Part shown: piece after piece, positions 1 through 13,600 of the stretch
Layout of the letters: each line of letters begins with the position of its first letter
Numbering within the stretch: the stretch's first letter is position 1
Assembly (NCBI RefSeq): GCF_040954645.1
Contig: NC_092810.1
Span: 68,446,660-68,510,659, forward strand
DNA from: Diabrotica undecimpunctata
Taxonomy: Eukaryota > Arthropoda > Insecta > Coleoptera > Chrysomelidae
Reading direction: 5' to 3'
DNA length: 64,000 nucleotides
The notes under the pieces: model-generated
What the model saw: the letters and a program-made list of their open reading frames with translations, nothing else
Told to the model about the DNA's origin: nothing
The model's database searches: none
Made by a program: the position numbers and the translations under genes

Positions 1-402
1 GGTTTGCAATTAAAGTAAATGCCTTATTGAAAATACAGACAAGCCTATCCAAAAAATCACTGAAAATATAGTCCACGTCCACAGAGGGAAAGTACCAACC
101 AGAAGTCAAGCACAAATTTTGGAATTTATGAAAATTAAATGTTTGAACACAACGTAATGTATCCTCGGCGTAGAGATGTCGTTTTTATGTAGTATGTCAA
201 AAACTCTACTCATGTGGTACTCTTCTACTTTGATATTATCTACTATATAATAAATATCTATAGTTTAGATATAAAACATCGAAAATAAATGTTAATATTA
301 TTTCCCTCAAGCTTTGGGTTTTTATACGACTTCAGGTTAAGGAGTTCTTCTTATATCTTGAAACACAAAAGTTTTAAACTATTGTAGAGAGCTTTCATTC
401 GC
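1..402. other. Intron sequence, nothing recognised
   Basis: AT-rich sequence between the last DOCK exon seen and those beyond the window. No coding similarity or clear repeat was identified. Confidence 0.5.
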
Positions 403-766
403 TCCTTGCGTACACTTTCCGGATTATTTCTGATATATGTACTTCTTTCAGGCGTTTGTAATTCTTGCTGTACTTGTAAATTTTCTCAGTATATGGTTTT
501 CTTACCATCTACTTTTTATGCTTATATTCAGGTCTCCTCAACGGTATTTCTGACGTTTTCGCTAATTTATTTTCACGGCTTCTTGAACAATGTCAATATC
601 GTTCAGGTTGGACCGGTATGAAAATGAGAAACTGCGCTGGTTCTTCCTGGTTATCGAGTAATATGTAGGTTGTTCTTACTTAATGTATGTAAGTTGTAAA
701 AGTACTTCCTAGACTTCTACATAGACATACAATGCAAGATATTGCAAGATTGTTGCAATACCAGCC

Positions 767-918
767 CGTTCCCCCAGTGCGACAGAGAAAACTGACGCAA
801 AGCAGTCCCTGCATATCTCTCTAATGGGCCGGGTTTATCGACCACGTGACCTAAATGACCAATGAGAAGGTGACATGGTCGATAAACCCAGCCCATTTGA
901 TAGAGATGCAGGGACTGC
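767..918. mobile_element. Truncated copy of the same hairpin MITE
   Basis: Starts CGTTCCCCCAGTGCGACAG as at 2511 but stops after the GCAGGGACTGC part of its second arm, losing roughly the outer 37 bases. It is the inner end of the left arm of the 403-3060 foldback. Confidence 0.75.
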
Positions 919-2510
919 ATCGCTGCAGTCGCTGCAAATCGCTAATAATATATAGATATGTATATGCAGTTACGTTTTGTAATCATTGAGAGATATTTGT
1001 GTTTGTTATGGTTAGATTAATGGACTTTACGTGTTTTCCATATAAATATGTATGTGTCATGGTACTGTAAGCTTTTTAAATTCCTATCTTGTTAATAGAT
1101 GATGAAACTAGGCATTTATTTTTAGTTTGAAATTTTAAACGATACCCTCCACAACATTTGAACTCGAACTCTTGCCCATAAAGGCAATACCGACTTTAAA
1201 AAAATGGAAAAAATAATAAAAAGTAAATAATCTAATTTTAAACAAAAAGAGAAATCAAACGATTTCTACTTAGTGAAACCGAATTCAAATCTTAACCACT
1301 GTGTTTCCTAAAATTTGCGAAACAAACAGCTGGATAAATTACTCGGCAAGGGAATTAGATTTTAGATTTAATGAAGAAATTAGAATTAGAATTGTTGAGA
1401 GATTAGAATGAAACATGTTTCCATGTTTCATTAGAATGAAACAAACATGGAAAATAAAAATTAATTCAAATGATCGATTTATTCATTCGTACTCATTTTA
1501 ATTTCAAATTTTACAAAACATTTTTAAAAACTATATTTTTAGTAAAAACTCGCTTCCTTGGATTAATTTTTATTGTGATCATCACTGAAATTCAATATGA
1601 ATTAGCAATAAATCAACCGAATCATTTTAAAAAACAAAATACGATTGATTAGGATTCAGTAGTTGGGTAGTTCAGATTTCTTTCATAGGTGGCGCTAGGA
1701 GTTAGCCCGTATAAACTGTGTTTTCGTTTGACCTGTCGTCCTAGCCTTTTATTAGATTATATATAGCCTCTTAAATATAGTAAGAAACAAGTTATTATTA
1801 TTAATAAACAAACTTCAAAGGTTTACAAACAAATATTAGGCCGATAAGTCTTCGGGGCTACCATTGTAAGAACGCTGCTGCATGATCTATTCGGGCAACA
1901 TATATCCGCAACTGTCGCGTCAATACATTACAAGATTTGACAGACAGAAAAATGAAGCTGTAAGTAAAGAACTGAATATCAATCAGAAAATAAAAGATTA
2001 CACACCAAGGAAAGAAAAAGTATAGAACCCTCTTAAAAATATGGAGTGAACTTTGAAGCTGGAATAGGCCCTGGAACCCTAGAATGAAGATTTTGAGGTC
2101 TGTTTGTCGAAACGAAGTTTGTCGTTTAAGTGGAAGTAGCCAACCTCTGTTTTGAAAGTATTCGGTTGGAACCACCACTAGAGGAACTACTTGCAGCAAA
2201 CACTAGTGCCCATAACTATTAAAAACACGCAGTCAGTGAGCATGCTATATATCAGGCGTGCTTTGTATTTGCAAAGTTTCACGGATAAGAAATGGAGCTA
2301 AAATTTTTAATTTTCTTTTTAAGTGCGCTTCGATGTAATTAGTGAGTGACCATAGCGATGTTACCTAGACCACACATCTTCATTTCGGTTGAAAACTTGA
2401 TTGTTCGACTGCGATCACCTGAAACAGTTCTTATTCATAAATCATGCAATATATAAGTGGAAGCCCATAGACATAGAATATAAGATAGACTGACAGCTGC
2501 AATATAGTCA
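919..2510. other. Spacer of the foldback, nothing assignable
   Basis: About 1.6 kb with no recognisable gene. A 113-codon minus-strand frame at 1858-2199 resembles no family I know and lacks supporting context. There is a small palindrome at about 1406-1430 (ATGAAACATG...CATGTTTCAT). Confidence 0.4.
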
Positions 2511-2697
2511 CGTTCCCCCAGTGCGACAGAGAAAACTGACGCAAAGCAGTCTCTGCATCTCTGTCAAATGGGCTGGGTTTATCGACCATGTCACCTTCTC
2601 ATTGGTCATTTAGGTCACGTGGTCGATAAACCCGGCCCATTAGAGAGATATGCAGGGACTGCTTTGCGTCAGTTTTCTCTGTCGCACTGGGGGAACG
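2511..2697. mobile_element. 187-bp hairpin MITE, intact copy
   Basis: Nearly a full-length palindrome: about 85-bp arms starting CGTTCCCCCAGTGCGACAG and ending in its complement, around a short centre near CTCATTGGTCATT. An inner pair (GGGTTTATCGACCA and its complement) extends the stem. A non-autonomous DNA transposon is the natural reading; the superfamily is unclear because no target duplication was found. Confidence 0.75.
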
Positions 2698-3305
2698 GGC
2701 TGGTATTGCAACAATCTTGCAATATCTTGCATTGTATGTCTATGTAGAAGTCTAGGAAGTACTTTTACAACTTAAATACATTAAGTAAGAATAACCTACA
2801 TATTGCTCGATAACCAGGAAGAACTAGCGCAGTTTCTCATTTTCGTACCGGTCAAACCTGAACGATATTGACATTGTTCAAGAAGCCGTGAATAAATTAG
2901 CGAAAACGTCCGAAATACCGTTGAGGAGACCTGAATATAAGCATAAAAAGTAGATGGTAAGAAAACCATATACTGAGAAAATTTACAAGTACAGCAAGAA
3001 TTACAAACACCTGAAAGAAGTATATATATCAGAAATAATCCGGAAAGTGTACGCAAGTACGCGTAGTTACGTCCGTATATAGTTATTTTAATAACTATTG
3101 TCTAGGACGGGAGAGATTTTTGTTTTGGTTCAGAGCAGTGACTATACCGTTCTGAAGAGACCTAAGAAGGTCGAAATACGTATCAGCGGTTGTTGCTGCA
3201 CTGTATCAAAACAAAAATCTAATACCGTCATTCTGTAATCTAATTTTAGTTTACTAAGAATCTCTGTAAAGAAAACTGATTTAAAATACAATTTTAAAAG
3301 GATAC

Positions 3306-3447
3306 ATTGTGCATCTGAATTAATAATAGCGTCATCTGGAGGAGTGTTTTTCATCAAAATCTGTGCGGATGGAAATTCCGTTTGTAATCTTTGAGTGAAG
3401 GCACCAATTCGTTCGTATTCCAGTCCTCTATATACAAATTGTTTATT
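3306..3447 (-). CDS. spg: DOCK exon q: DHR-2, last exon in window
   Basis: Encodes [29 protein letters not shown] and [13 protein letters not shown], which continues the DHR-2 alignment. The acceptor TTCTAG is clear. The donor is my choice: similarity stops after DAQ, where CACAAT is followed by GTATCC, a weak donor, giving a 142-bp exon whose phase fits. Read-through would add about 50 unrelated residues. Later DHR-2 exons must lie left of base 1. Confidence 0.85.
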
Positions 3448-4602
3448 CTAGAACAAAAAAAACATGAATACAAATTTCCTTGTAATTATTTTATATTATC
3501 TACGTTTGCAGCGTGCACAAACTTTACTTAACTTTTAGTTACAAAATTATGATTTGTAAGCTATCATCACGAACATTTGAAGTTGGGAAGTAAGAGATAA
3601 GTAAGGCCTCGCCTGTAGTAATAAGAAGAAAAAGAACATATGCTAATAACAGAAACAAAAAGGCAACATACAGAAAAAAATATTTTAATTTACTTTCTTT
3701 TTACTAATTTGCTAATGATACTAATAACTCTGTAAATTAATTACCAAGAAGACAACCAAAAATTATTTATAAAAAAAAACTTTTGACTTTTTACTCCTTT
3801 GACAGTAAATAATTATAAAGAGAAATGATTATAAAAATTATTGCGCACACAAGGCAACATAATTTTTAATCCCGTGAAAGTATGTAGTCTACTACTAAAA
3901 AGTATCGAACACTATTTCCACTTCATCCCAATATTAAAAACGCAATATACTTACTCTTACAAATAATGGAAAACTTAAACCGTAAAATCCTACTCGGAAA
4001 TATTCCGGTTCAGGACGGAGTTGTGTTAAAATATTATCATAAAACTTAGCCTGGTATCTTAAAATATCACTTAATAATTTGTAGTCGAAGAAAATAGTTT
4101 CATACAAATTTGCTAATTCCTTTAGTAGAGGTATTCCTTTTTCCCAACACTAAAATAAAAAAAAAATCTCATTGTATTTATTCTTTAATACAAAAATATT
4201 TTATATAGAGTATTGCATGTAGTCCGCACAGTAGACTTATCTCTGAAAATAAACGGATTTGAAATCAGAAATCATGTACTTCCACATAACTATAACTGAT
4301 CTACACGTCGAATTTATATTGCGCTACCACCCTCGGTAAAACTGAAAGTTGCCATAAAATTTGTTATATGTAACGGAATGCCCTGTATTTTAGTCTATTT
4401 TTAGCTTCTACGTAAAATCACACAGCTCAATCTCAATAACCATTTTGAAGCCGAAGAATAGTGTTTAAATATTTTTGATGGTCTGATTCCGAAAATGCCT
4501 TTTTTTTCTCGCAGCAGCTCTATTTTTTATCTCAGATTTCACATTATTACTTGCCAATAAAAAAATTAAAAAATATGAATTAGGCTACTTATTTAGATTA
4601 TA

Positions 4603-4679
<77 letters not shown>

Positions 4680-7600
4680 AAAAAGCTAGGAGAAGATACA
4701 TAATAACACACAAAAAGTACATTTGTTATTCATCACCACAAAATTTAATTTTATACGACTTTCTAGCATATCAAGAAAAATCTCGCTAAAGACTCCAATA
4801 GTCGGCTATTACATGGTGATCCCTTCTTCCTTCCCTAACAAGTTTACATGGTTTTAATAACCTGATGAAATCTTTAACACTGTTCTACACCAAAGTCAGC
4901 TTTCTGGAAATCGATCGGAAAAGTGACTGTGGAAGTATATTCTGGTATATTCTTGTTGTTGAATTCTTCTTTTAGTATTGGCAACCAAAGCCTGCTACAT
5001 TATGCTGATGGGTTTGCTACACATTTTTCTTCATTAAGTAGGATGAGAGCTGCTTCTTTGATTTATCTCTTTCTCATGTCTATTTCTTCCATGATTATTG
5101 ATGCATCTTCCCATTCTCCTCTGTGTTCATTGTCCCAGCCATTTTTGCATATCTGTGATTTGTCGAGGTACCAGTTTTTAATTAATGTTTCATGCTCGTT
5201 TGTAGCATTTTTAAAATTCCTCAGTATGTATTGAAATACCCTCGTATTTGCTAAAATACCAATGAATGTTTTTAGTGTATTTCATTTCCTATTCGTACGT
5301 ATTAAAATACCGAAAAATAATCTTTTGCGTCGGCAAGTAATATAAACACGTTTTTAAAAGTTTGTTTATGTAAAACAGATGTGTATTTCCTTTTATCCTT
5401 TTGATCGAAACCGCTTTAAGATATTTTTCGTCGTCAAATGAACGAAATATTCCAGTTTATATGTTTTGTTTATACTAAGTTGGGAAGCGAATGATTTTTA
5501 AGAATGAACTCACTCGCTGAGGCGTGGTCAAGAGCGGTAGGCTTCAGCGTTTATTCCGAATTTTCTTCAGATTCGTAAATGTTTTTTTTATTGTTTCCTT
5601 GTTATGGAAAATAAGTTTAGTGGCAGTTAATTGTTCATTTATTAATAGTTACAATTAAAGTGGGGATTTGAAATATATCCACATTGTTCCAGTCTTTTTA
5701 AGAAGCAGAGCTCCAAAGTTTGTGTTCCAGTGCCCCAATTTCCAATCTCAATTTTGTCTTGTCCTATCACAGTGGAGATGAATTTTTTCGAGTGGTACAG
5801 AGTTTGAGTTCCAGTGAAGTCTAGTTTCTACCCCCAGAATAGCTTTTTTTGTGTTAAAATTTAAAGTAAAGATACATTTTTTTAATAATAATTTGCTTTC
5901 ATAACAAAAAGAATTTGTAATAATTAATATTGTACTATCTAATCATGTTTGACATTAGTTTGCTTTGTTTTTTTTAAAGAAGGTTAACCTCCATGTAGTA
6001 ACAATTTTTTGTAAGTTTTGTAGCATCTCTCACTTGTAAACACAGTTTGTAAACGAATAGGACATATATGTAAGTTTTTCTTTTTTATTATTTTCGTATA
6101 AATCCTTGTAACTATTTATATCTTGATTATTTTTGTATTGTCTATTTTTGTAACTGTTTGTGGTGAGACAACAATAAATGTTTAGTTTTTTTTTCTAAGC
6201 CATTTTGTTTACTTCTCTTAACTAACTCTCTAACCCCTTTTTTGAGTTTCATTTAAAAATATATATTTTTCATTTCTAATAATTATTTCAATAGTTACAA
6301 CTAGTTGTTGTAATCGTTATAATAATAACCTCGAAGCGGCGTCCATTTTAAAGTGCTAGAGGTCTTTCTTGTGTTTTGTTTTGTTTGTTCCAAGAAACTT
6401 TCATTTTTTGTAGTTATCCCAATCCAACCCCCTTGCTATTCACTTATCCACGACCCAGCTACTCCAAATAAACCCTGAGTGCCGTTCGCATAAGTTTCGT
6501 TTATTTTGCTTGCCCTATCTCCACCCCAATAGTTTCTGTCCCCAACTTTTAACCCCCATAATAATACCTTATATGGTAGGCGAAATATTTCGTTACACGT
6601 TTATCCTGAGGATTAGTGGCCTTGCAATTTCTTCCACATAAAAAGTGTTGCATTCACAGGGTATTTTATAGACAGAATAGATCTCATTGTATTGATTGTT
6701 TTGAATATTTTCTGATGTTGGATTTATTTCCTACCCTTTTAAAGTATCCTGATATCCCCGTTAGATGTGGTATTGTTGTCATATTTAAATCCCGTTTCTG
6801 GATTTCTGGTGTTTTGTTGTTTCCTTTCTTCAATCTTGTGAAATTCCTTGTTAGCAGGTTTTTTTCTTCTTGAAATGCAATTTCTTTGGTTTAGGAATTT
6901 TGTGCTCTATAATATAATGATTTGTAAACCCCTTTTTGATGTTTATGTTGTGATTTGAGTGGTAATTTAAATGTCTGTTGGCGTGTGTTGGTTTTCTGTA
7001 AACTTAAGTTGTATACGCTGTAACCTCTTTTGTGATTAAAACATCCAGAAAAGGGAGTAAGTGGTTTGAAAAAAAGCTTGAAAAAATCGTGACTATTTGC
7101 CTACAAAATTCAGGCCAAGTAAGTTTTTGAAAAGGATTTCCAGAGTGGAAATCGAAACGTCAAATAATAATTATAAAATGTACTTAATTTCCATTACAAT
7201 CAATTGTGGCTTAATCCCATATAAACATAGTATTTATTCTTCGTTTGGTAGCGTGTACTCTCAATACATTTATTTCACTACTCTTTTCTATCAATGATTT
7301 AACTATGCCGGGTCGGAATCGTCAAACGGGCCATAGTAAACTCAATATGAAATTTTAAACTGTTCAATTCCTACTTCCTTAATTATATTACATCAAAAGA
7401 CATTAAATAATATTTGTAGAGAAATGAACTCTGTATTGAAAACCAATTTTAAAATTGTTCTACGAATTAAAAAGATTACAAAATTTTGCAAAAATATAAT
7501 ACATTTTACAGAATATTGTAAAAGTTGGACCACACGTAGTACAGAATGCGTATGACTGGTTGCGTTTGGTTACAATTAAGTCAGATATTAACAATATTTG

Positions 7601-10600
7601 AATTGTCAATATATTTTTTTATGATTTATTGTTTAAAAAACAAAAAAAAAATTGTATGCATTATATTCAATTTTGGAATGTGTTTCAATTCGTAGAACAG
7701 TTTTAACATTTTTGTTTTCAATACAGATGTCAGTCCTCTGTAAATAGTGTCTCATGTCTTTTGATGTAAAATAATTAGGAAAGCAGGAGTTCAACAGTTT
7801 AGAATTTCGCATTAATTTTCCTATGGCCCGTTTGAGAATTCACCGCCCGGTATAAGGGTGTTACATAGTAATATAACTTATTACTCTATTAAATATATGA
7901 CACTGACGAAAATGTTTAGTTAAAAGTACAAACGTAATAGAGATATCACAAAAATTTTTGAAAAACTTTGTTAAAATATAGAATACCACAAACGAAATAG
8001 AAATCTTGTTGGGTCAATAAGATCTGGAAGTAGAGAATGATGGAATATTATTAACTCTAGTAAATAAATAAAACGACAATATCAGCACAGTATCTATGGT
8101 TATGGTAGATCGGGGCAGGGCCCATTTGTGATCCCTTCAGACACTTAGACCTTCTTAGATGGATCCATTATTTTACGTCTATCACACGGACTAGGCCCAC
8201 GGGATCTAGTCTCGCACAGTATCTAACAATCGTGTTAAACTTTAAACTGTAACTATATCAACAATAGAAATCATAAGATTTCCCACTTGGCGAAACAAAT
8301 TCAAATTTTTATCACTGTGCTTTTTGAAACTTGCAAAGCAGACAGATTGATAAATTAGAGCAATTCAGAGTAATTGCATATGTCGCTCTGATGATACCTA
8401 ATGAGGTTTAAATAGGTATAAGCGGCTGGCGGATGCCCTGCTTCGAAATTAAATCTAATACCATCTTTCTGTTGTAACTATATCATTAAATCCAAATTTT
8501 ACCTTTACTAGTGTTCAATGTGCACAAAGTTCAATGAGCAAATAATGTATTTTTTATGTAATTAAATTTACACTTACCTTTCCTTTGTCAAAATAATTAA
8601 TAATTTGTCTGTAAAGCAATTCCTTAATTTGACACTCTGAGTGTCCGGGATAGTTATTATCAGATATCTGATTATTATTCCAATTCAATTGATCAGCATG
8701 AAGTTTTAAAGTAAACGCAGCTTCTGTGTAATTCTCAGCAGATAGATGTAAGTCGTGTAATTTTCTAATGTATCGAAGGTACATTTCTTTGCGGTTAATT
8801 TCATTTTTGTAAAAGTTCTAAAAACAACAAGAATTATATCATTTCAGGTGAATATATATTTGATAAAGTCAACAATTCACAAATTCGTTACAATATTTAT
8901 AAGTTAGCTACAAAACCAAAAGTTAAATAAATATTAAAAACTATTTATCTGCATAACTAAATTACTAAAAATATAATAGTGACATCATGGTTAGCCAATT
9001 AATATTTAAATTATGGTGATATAGAATTATTTCTTTTAATACAATCAAATTCATGCAAAAGTTATGTTTTTGATGCTTGTTTTGATTCAGTTTACAACCA
9101 CCATATTTGCTAGCTATTCGTTCTAATTCTGCGATGATTTTACTCAGTCTTGATCGGATTAGAAATGCCGGTTGTTGTTCTTTCTGTCCTATATCCAGTC
9201 CGATACTCCTCTATTATCTCTGTTTCATATATTTTTAATCTTTTTAAACATCTCTTTAAATATTTCCTCTGGTACACCGCTTGCTAATGCGCTTTTACTA
9301 TTTATTTAGCCCCTTCATTACTTTTAATTCTTCCAAGTTTAGTAATTATTCGAAATTATTTGCCCATATAAGCCTAGTTTATATGTCATATCCGCAAAAA
9401 ATTTCTTTGTCTATTTCTTAATAAAACTTGTATAATTATTTCATTTTCTTTATGTTTATTTAACTTCCTAACAAAACATTTTAACTTTTTTCCTTCTGTA
9501 GTTTTCTAGTTCTTTTTCCAGTTGTTCTCTCTTTTTTGACTATATATTCGTTTTGCTTTTTACCTTTTAGAATCATAATCTGCTCTATTTTGTTTGCTAT
9601 ATCTAATTCTTTCTATTTTTGCATTGTTTCTCTGTTCATGACTCTTTGAGAATATTTCCATTCTTTTTCTAGATTTTCCATAATTGTCCTTTCCAATCTC
9701 TTTGCAGGAAAAAAGTTACAACGCCAACGGAGCTTAGCTTTGTTGGGTCTAGTATAGATAAACTTGAATGTTAAAAAATATCTCAATGTCCAGATATAAT
9801 GGAGATTAATTACTATTTAACTGGGAATAAGCCACAATTAAAGGTTAAAATACGTTTATTGACGTTTCAATTTCCACTTCGGAAATCGTTCTCAAAATAC
9901 AAACATTAGTAAATTAAACAAATTTTGTTTTTGTTACTTAGTGAAAAATTCTTCTATTAATTTAATTTTATCTGACTCATCTATATTGACAATTCAGACA
10001 TACATTATACATTTTAAAGTAGACGACTTTAAAATGATATTGCCAATATTGTTGAGTTGCGTTCCTGGGACGACTTTACTTATAAGATAGTTCATTCGAT
10101 TACATGAAATCAACTTTAACTTGAGAATATCCGTCAGAAAAGATCATAACATGTAATTCGTCTTTAAAAAGACAAATACATGCCATGATGACAGTAAAAT
10201 TCTCCTGTTAGTGATTCCATAGTAAATTATGAGGGAAAAACCAGGAAAAAAAAACCTCATAATACTATCCCGACATGGTAAGTATTTGATCTTGCATTTA
10301 TTTTACCTTCAATAAATACCAAATTCCGATTTTATATGTTTGTTTAAAAAATATAAATGATGTATTCTCTATATGTTACTGACTTACCAATACTGGTATT
10401 TTCTTTTTAATAACTTCCTCTTTCAATATGGGTAACCAGATCCTACTACATTCTGCCGAGGAATTCGCGACACAATTGGTCTCATTTAGCATAATTAGAG
10501 CCGCTTCTTTGATTTTTCTCTTTTTACCATCCGTTTCTTTTAGGACTATATTTGAATCATTCCATTGAACCCTATGTTCATAATCCCATGCATGTTTACA

Positions 10601-13600
10601 TATTTGAGATCTATCAAATTCTCTATTTTTAATATAGGATTGATGTTCACTTATTCTAACATTTAATGGCCTTGATGTTTCACCTAAATAAAACTGATCG
10701 CATTCACAAGGTATTTTATAAATGCAATTCTTTGTCCTTTCTTGTTCATTGTTAGGTTTGGTTTTGGACAAAATAGATCTCAACGTGTTTGTTGTTTTGA
10801 ATGTTGTTGAAATGTTGAATTTATTTCCTATCCTTTTAAGCTTTTCCGATAATCCTTTTATATATGGTATTGTTATTTTCCTCGTATTATCCCTTGTATA
10901 TGTTGTAGGATCTCGTTCTAAGTTGTTTTGTTCTATTCGATCTATTGTTGAAAATTCCTTATTTATAAACGATAAAGGATAATCATTTTTTAATAAAACA
11001 GATGTTAACAAATGTTTCTCCTCCAAGAACGAATTTTGGTTAGAACAAGTAATTTTGGCTCTATCGTATAAGGATTTAATGATTCCCTTTTTAATATTAA
11101 TATTGTGATTTGATTTGAAATTTAAATATCTGTTGGTGTGTGTTGGTTTTCTATACACCTGAGTTTCGTATCCAGTATCGTTCTTAGAGATTAAAACATC
11201 CAGAAAAGGTAATGTGTTATTATATTCCTTTTCCATGGTAAATGTTATTGTCTCTTCTTTATCGTTTATATCATTTAGGAATGTGTCCAACAACTCTGAT
11301 CCATGAGGCCATATTGAGAATACATCATCTACATATCTCCACCATACTGAGGGTTTTAAATTTTGTTTAGAAATAATATTTGTTTCAAAATCTTCCATAA
11401 ATATATCGGCTAATAATGGAGATAAACTAGAGCCCATTGCTAGTCCAAAACTTTGTTTATAGAATTCATTATTTAGTTGAAAATATGTATTATCAGTACA
11501 TACTGTTATTAACTCCATTATAGCTGATATATTTAGTCTTGTTCTAATTGCCAATGTATCATCACTCTCTAATTTTGTCTTGACTATATTTAAAGTCTTA
11601 TCTAATGGCACATTCGTAAATAAACTATTTATGTCAAAACTTACTAAAGTATTATTTGAATTAAATTCAATATTTGATAATTTATTTAAAAAATGTTGTG
11701 TATTTTTTATAAATGTGTCATTTTTATTTGCAATTGGTTTTAAAATATTTAATAAAAATTTTGATAGTTCACTACAAGGAGAATTCATGGTACTTCAAAT
11801 GGGTCTAAGTGGTATATTCGTTTTATGAACTTTCGGTACTCCATAAAAATGAGGGGTCTTACTGTAATGAGGTGTAATTAATCTTCTCTGATAACTGGGT
11901 AAACAATCTTTAAACTTGAATAAAGTTCTATATATTTTGTTTTCCAAAGGTTTTGTTGGATCCTTTGTTAATTTTGTGTAAGGTCCGTTTATTATTAGAT
12001 CTTTAATTTTGTTTTCATATTGAATTCTATCCATTACCACAGTTGCATTCCCCTTGTCTGCTGGTAGGATGATTATGGAGTCGTCATTTTTTAAAGTTCT
12101 TATAGACTTTAATTCTTATATACTTATAGTATATCAGCTATAATGGAGTTAATAACAGTATGTACTGATAATACATATTTTCAACTAAATAATGAATTCT
12201 ATAAACAAAGTTTTGGACTAGCAATGGGCTCTAGTTTATCTCCATTATTAGCCGATATATTTATGGAAGATTTTGAAACAAATATTATTTCTAAACAAAA
12301 TTTAAAACCCTCAGTATGGTGGAGATATGTAGATGATGTATTCTCAATATGGCCTCATGGATCAGAGTTGTTGGACACATTCCTAAATGATATAAACGAT
12401 AAAGAAGAGACAATAACATTTACCATGGAAAAGGAATATAATAACACATTACCTTTTCTGGATGTTTTAATCTCTAAGAACGATACTGGATACGAAACTC
12501 AGGTGTATAGAAAACCAACACACACCAACAGATATTTAAATTTCAAATCAAATCACAATATTAATATTAAAAAGGGAATCATTAAATCCTTATACGATAG
12601 AGCCAAAATTACTTGTTCTAACCAAAATTCGTTCTTGGAGGAGAAACATTTGTTAACATCTGTTTTATTAAAAAATGATTATCCTTTATCGTTTATAAAT
12701 AAGGAATTTTCAACAATAGATCGAATAGAACAAAACAACTTAGAACGAGATCCTACAACATATACAAGGGATAATACGAGGAAAATAACAATACCATATA
12801 TAAAAGGATTATCGGAAAAGCTTAAAAGGATAGGAAATAAATTCAACATTTCAACAACATTCAAAACAACAAACACGTTGAGATCTATTTTGTCCAAAAC
12901 CAAACCTAACAATGAACAAGAAAGGACAAAGAATTGCATTTATAAAATACCTTGTGAATGCGATCAGTTTTATTTAGGTGAAACATCAAGGCCATTAAAT
13001 GTTAGAATAAGTGAACATCAATCCTATATTAAAAATAGAGAATTTGATAGATCTCAAATATGTAAACATGCATGGGATTATGAACATAGGGTTCAATGGA
13101 ATGATTCAAATATAGTCCTAAAAGAAACGGATGGTAAAAAGAGAAAAATCAAAGAAGCGGCTCTAATTATGCTAAATGAGACCAATTGTGTCGCGAATTC
13201 CTCGGCAGAATGTAGTAGGATCTGGTTACCCATATTGAAAGAGGAAGTTATTAAAAAGAAAATACCAGTATTGGTAAGTCAGTAACATATAGAGAATACA
13301 TCATTTATATTTTTTAAACAAACATATAAAATCGGAATTTGGTATTTATTGAAGGTAAAATAAATGCAAGATCAAATACTTACCATGTCGGGATAGTATT
13401 ATGAAGTTTTTTTTCCTGGTTTTTCCCTCATAATTTACTATGGAATCACTAACAGGAGAATTTTACTGTCATCATGGCATGTATTTGTCTTTTTAAAGAC
13501 GAATTACATGTTATGATCTTTTCTGACGGATATTCTCAAGTTAAAGTTGATTTCATGTAATCGAATGAACTATCTTATAAGTAAAGTCGTCCCAGGAACG

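Larger units (their letters stand above)
403..3060. repeat. Large foldback (long inverted repeat) structure
   Basis: The left arm (403-918) and the right arm (about 2546-3060) are long inverted repeats of each other, differing at scattered bases. Both include the CTTGCGTACACTTTCCGG outer end and a nested hairpin MITE at the inner end. The spacer is about 1.6 kb. The right arm's plus strand reads like a decayed coding fragment (LNDIDIVQEAVNKLAKTSE) that I cannot assign to a family. The arrangement fits a foldback transposon or an inverted duplication. I saw no clear target duplication. Confidence 0.8.

Noticed and set aside
541..565. GCGAAAACGTC on the minus strand as another hammerhead motif
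   Set aside because: No CTGATGA box or stem precedes it; it lies in a coding-like stretch of the foldback arm.
406..621. 71-codon ORF in the left foldback arm (also 2796-3056 on the other strand)
   Set aside because: The two are the same sequence in inverted arms. Hydrophobic residues come from T-rich DNA, and the opposite strand looks more coding-like. No family match.
4923..5234. 103-codon plus-strand ORF
   Set aside because: It is the antisense of the decayed Penelope GIY-YIG region, as shown by alignment with 10430-10680.
6616..6873. 85-codon plus-strand ORF
   Set aside because: Antisense of the decayed Penelope element; it corresponds to the antisense frames at 10722 and 12679 in the young copies.
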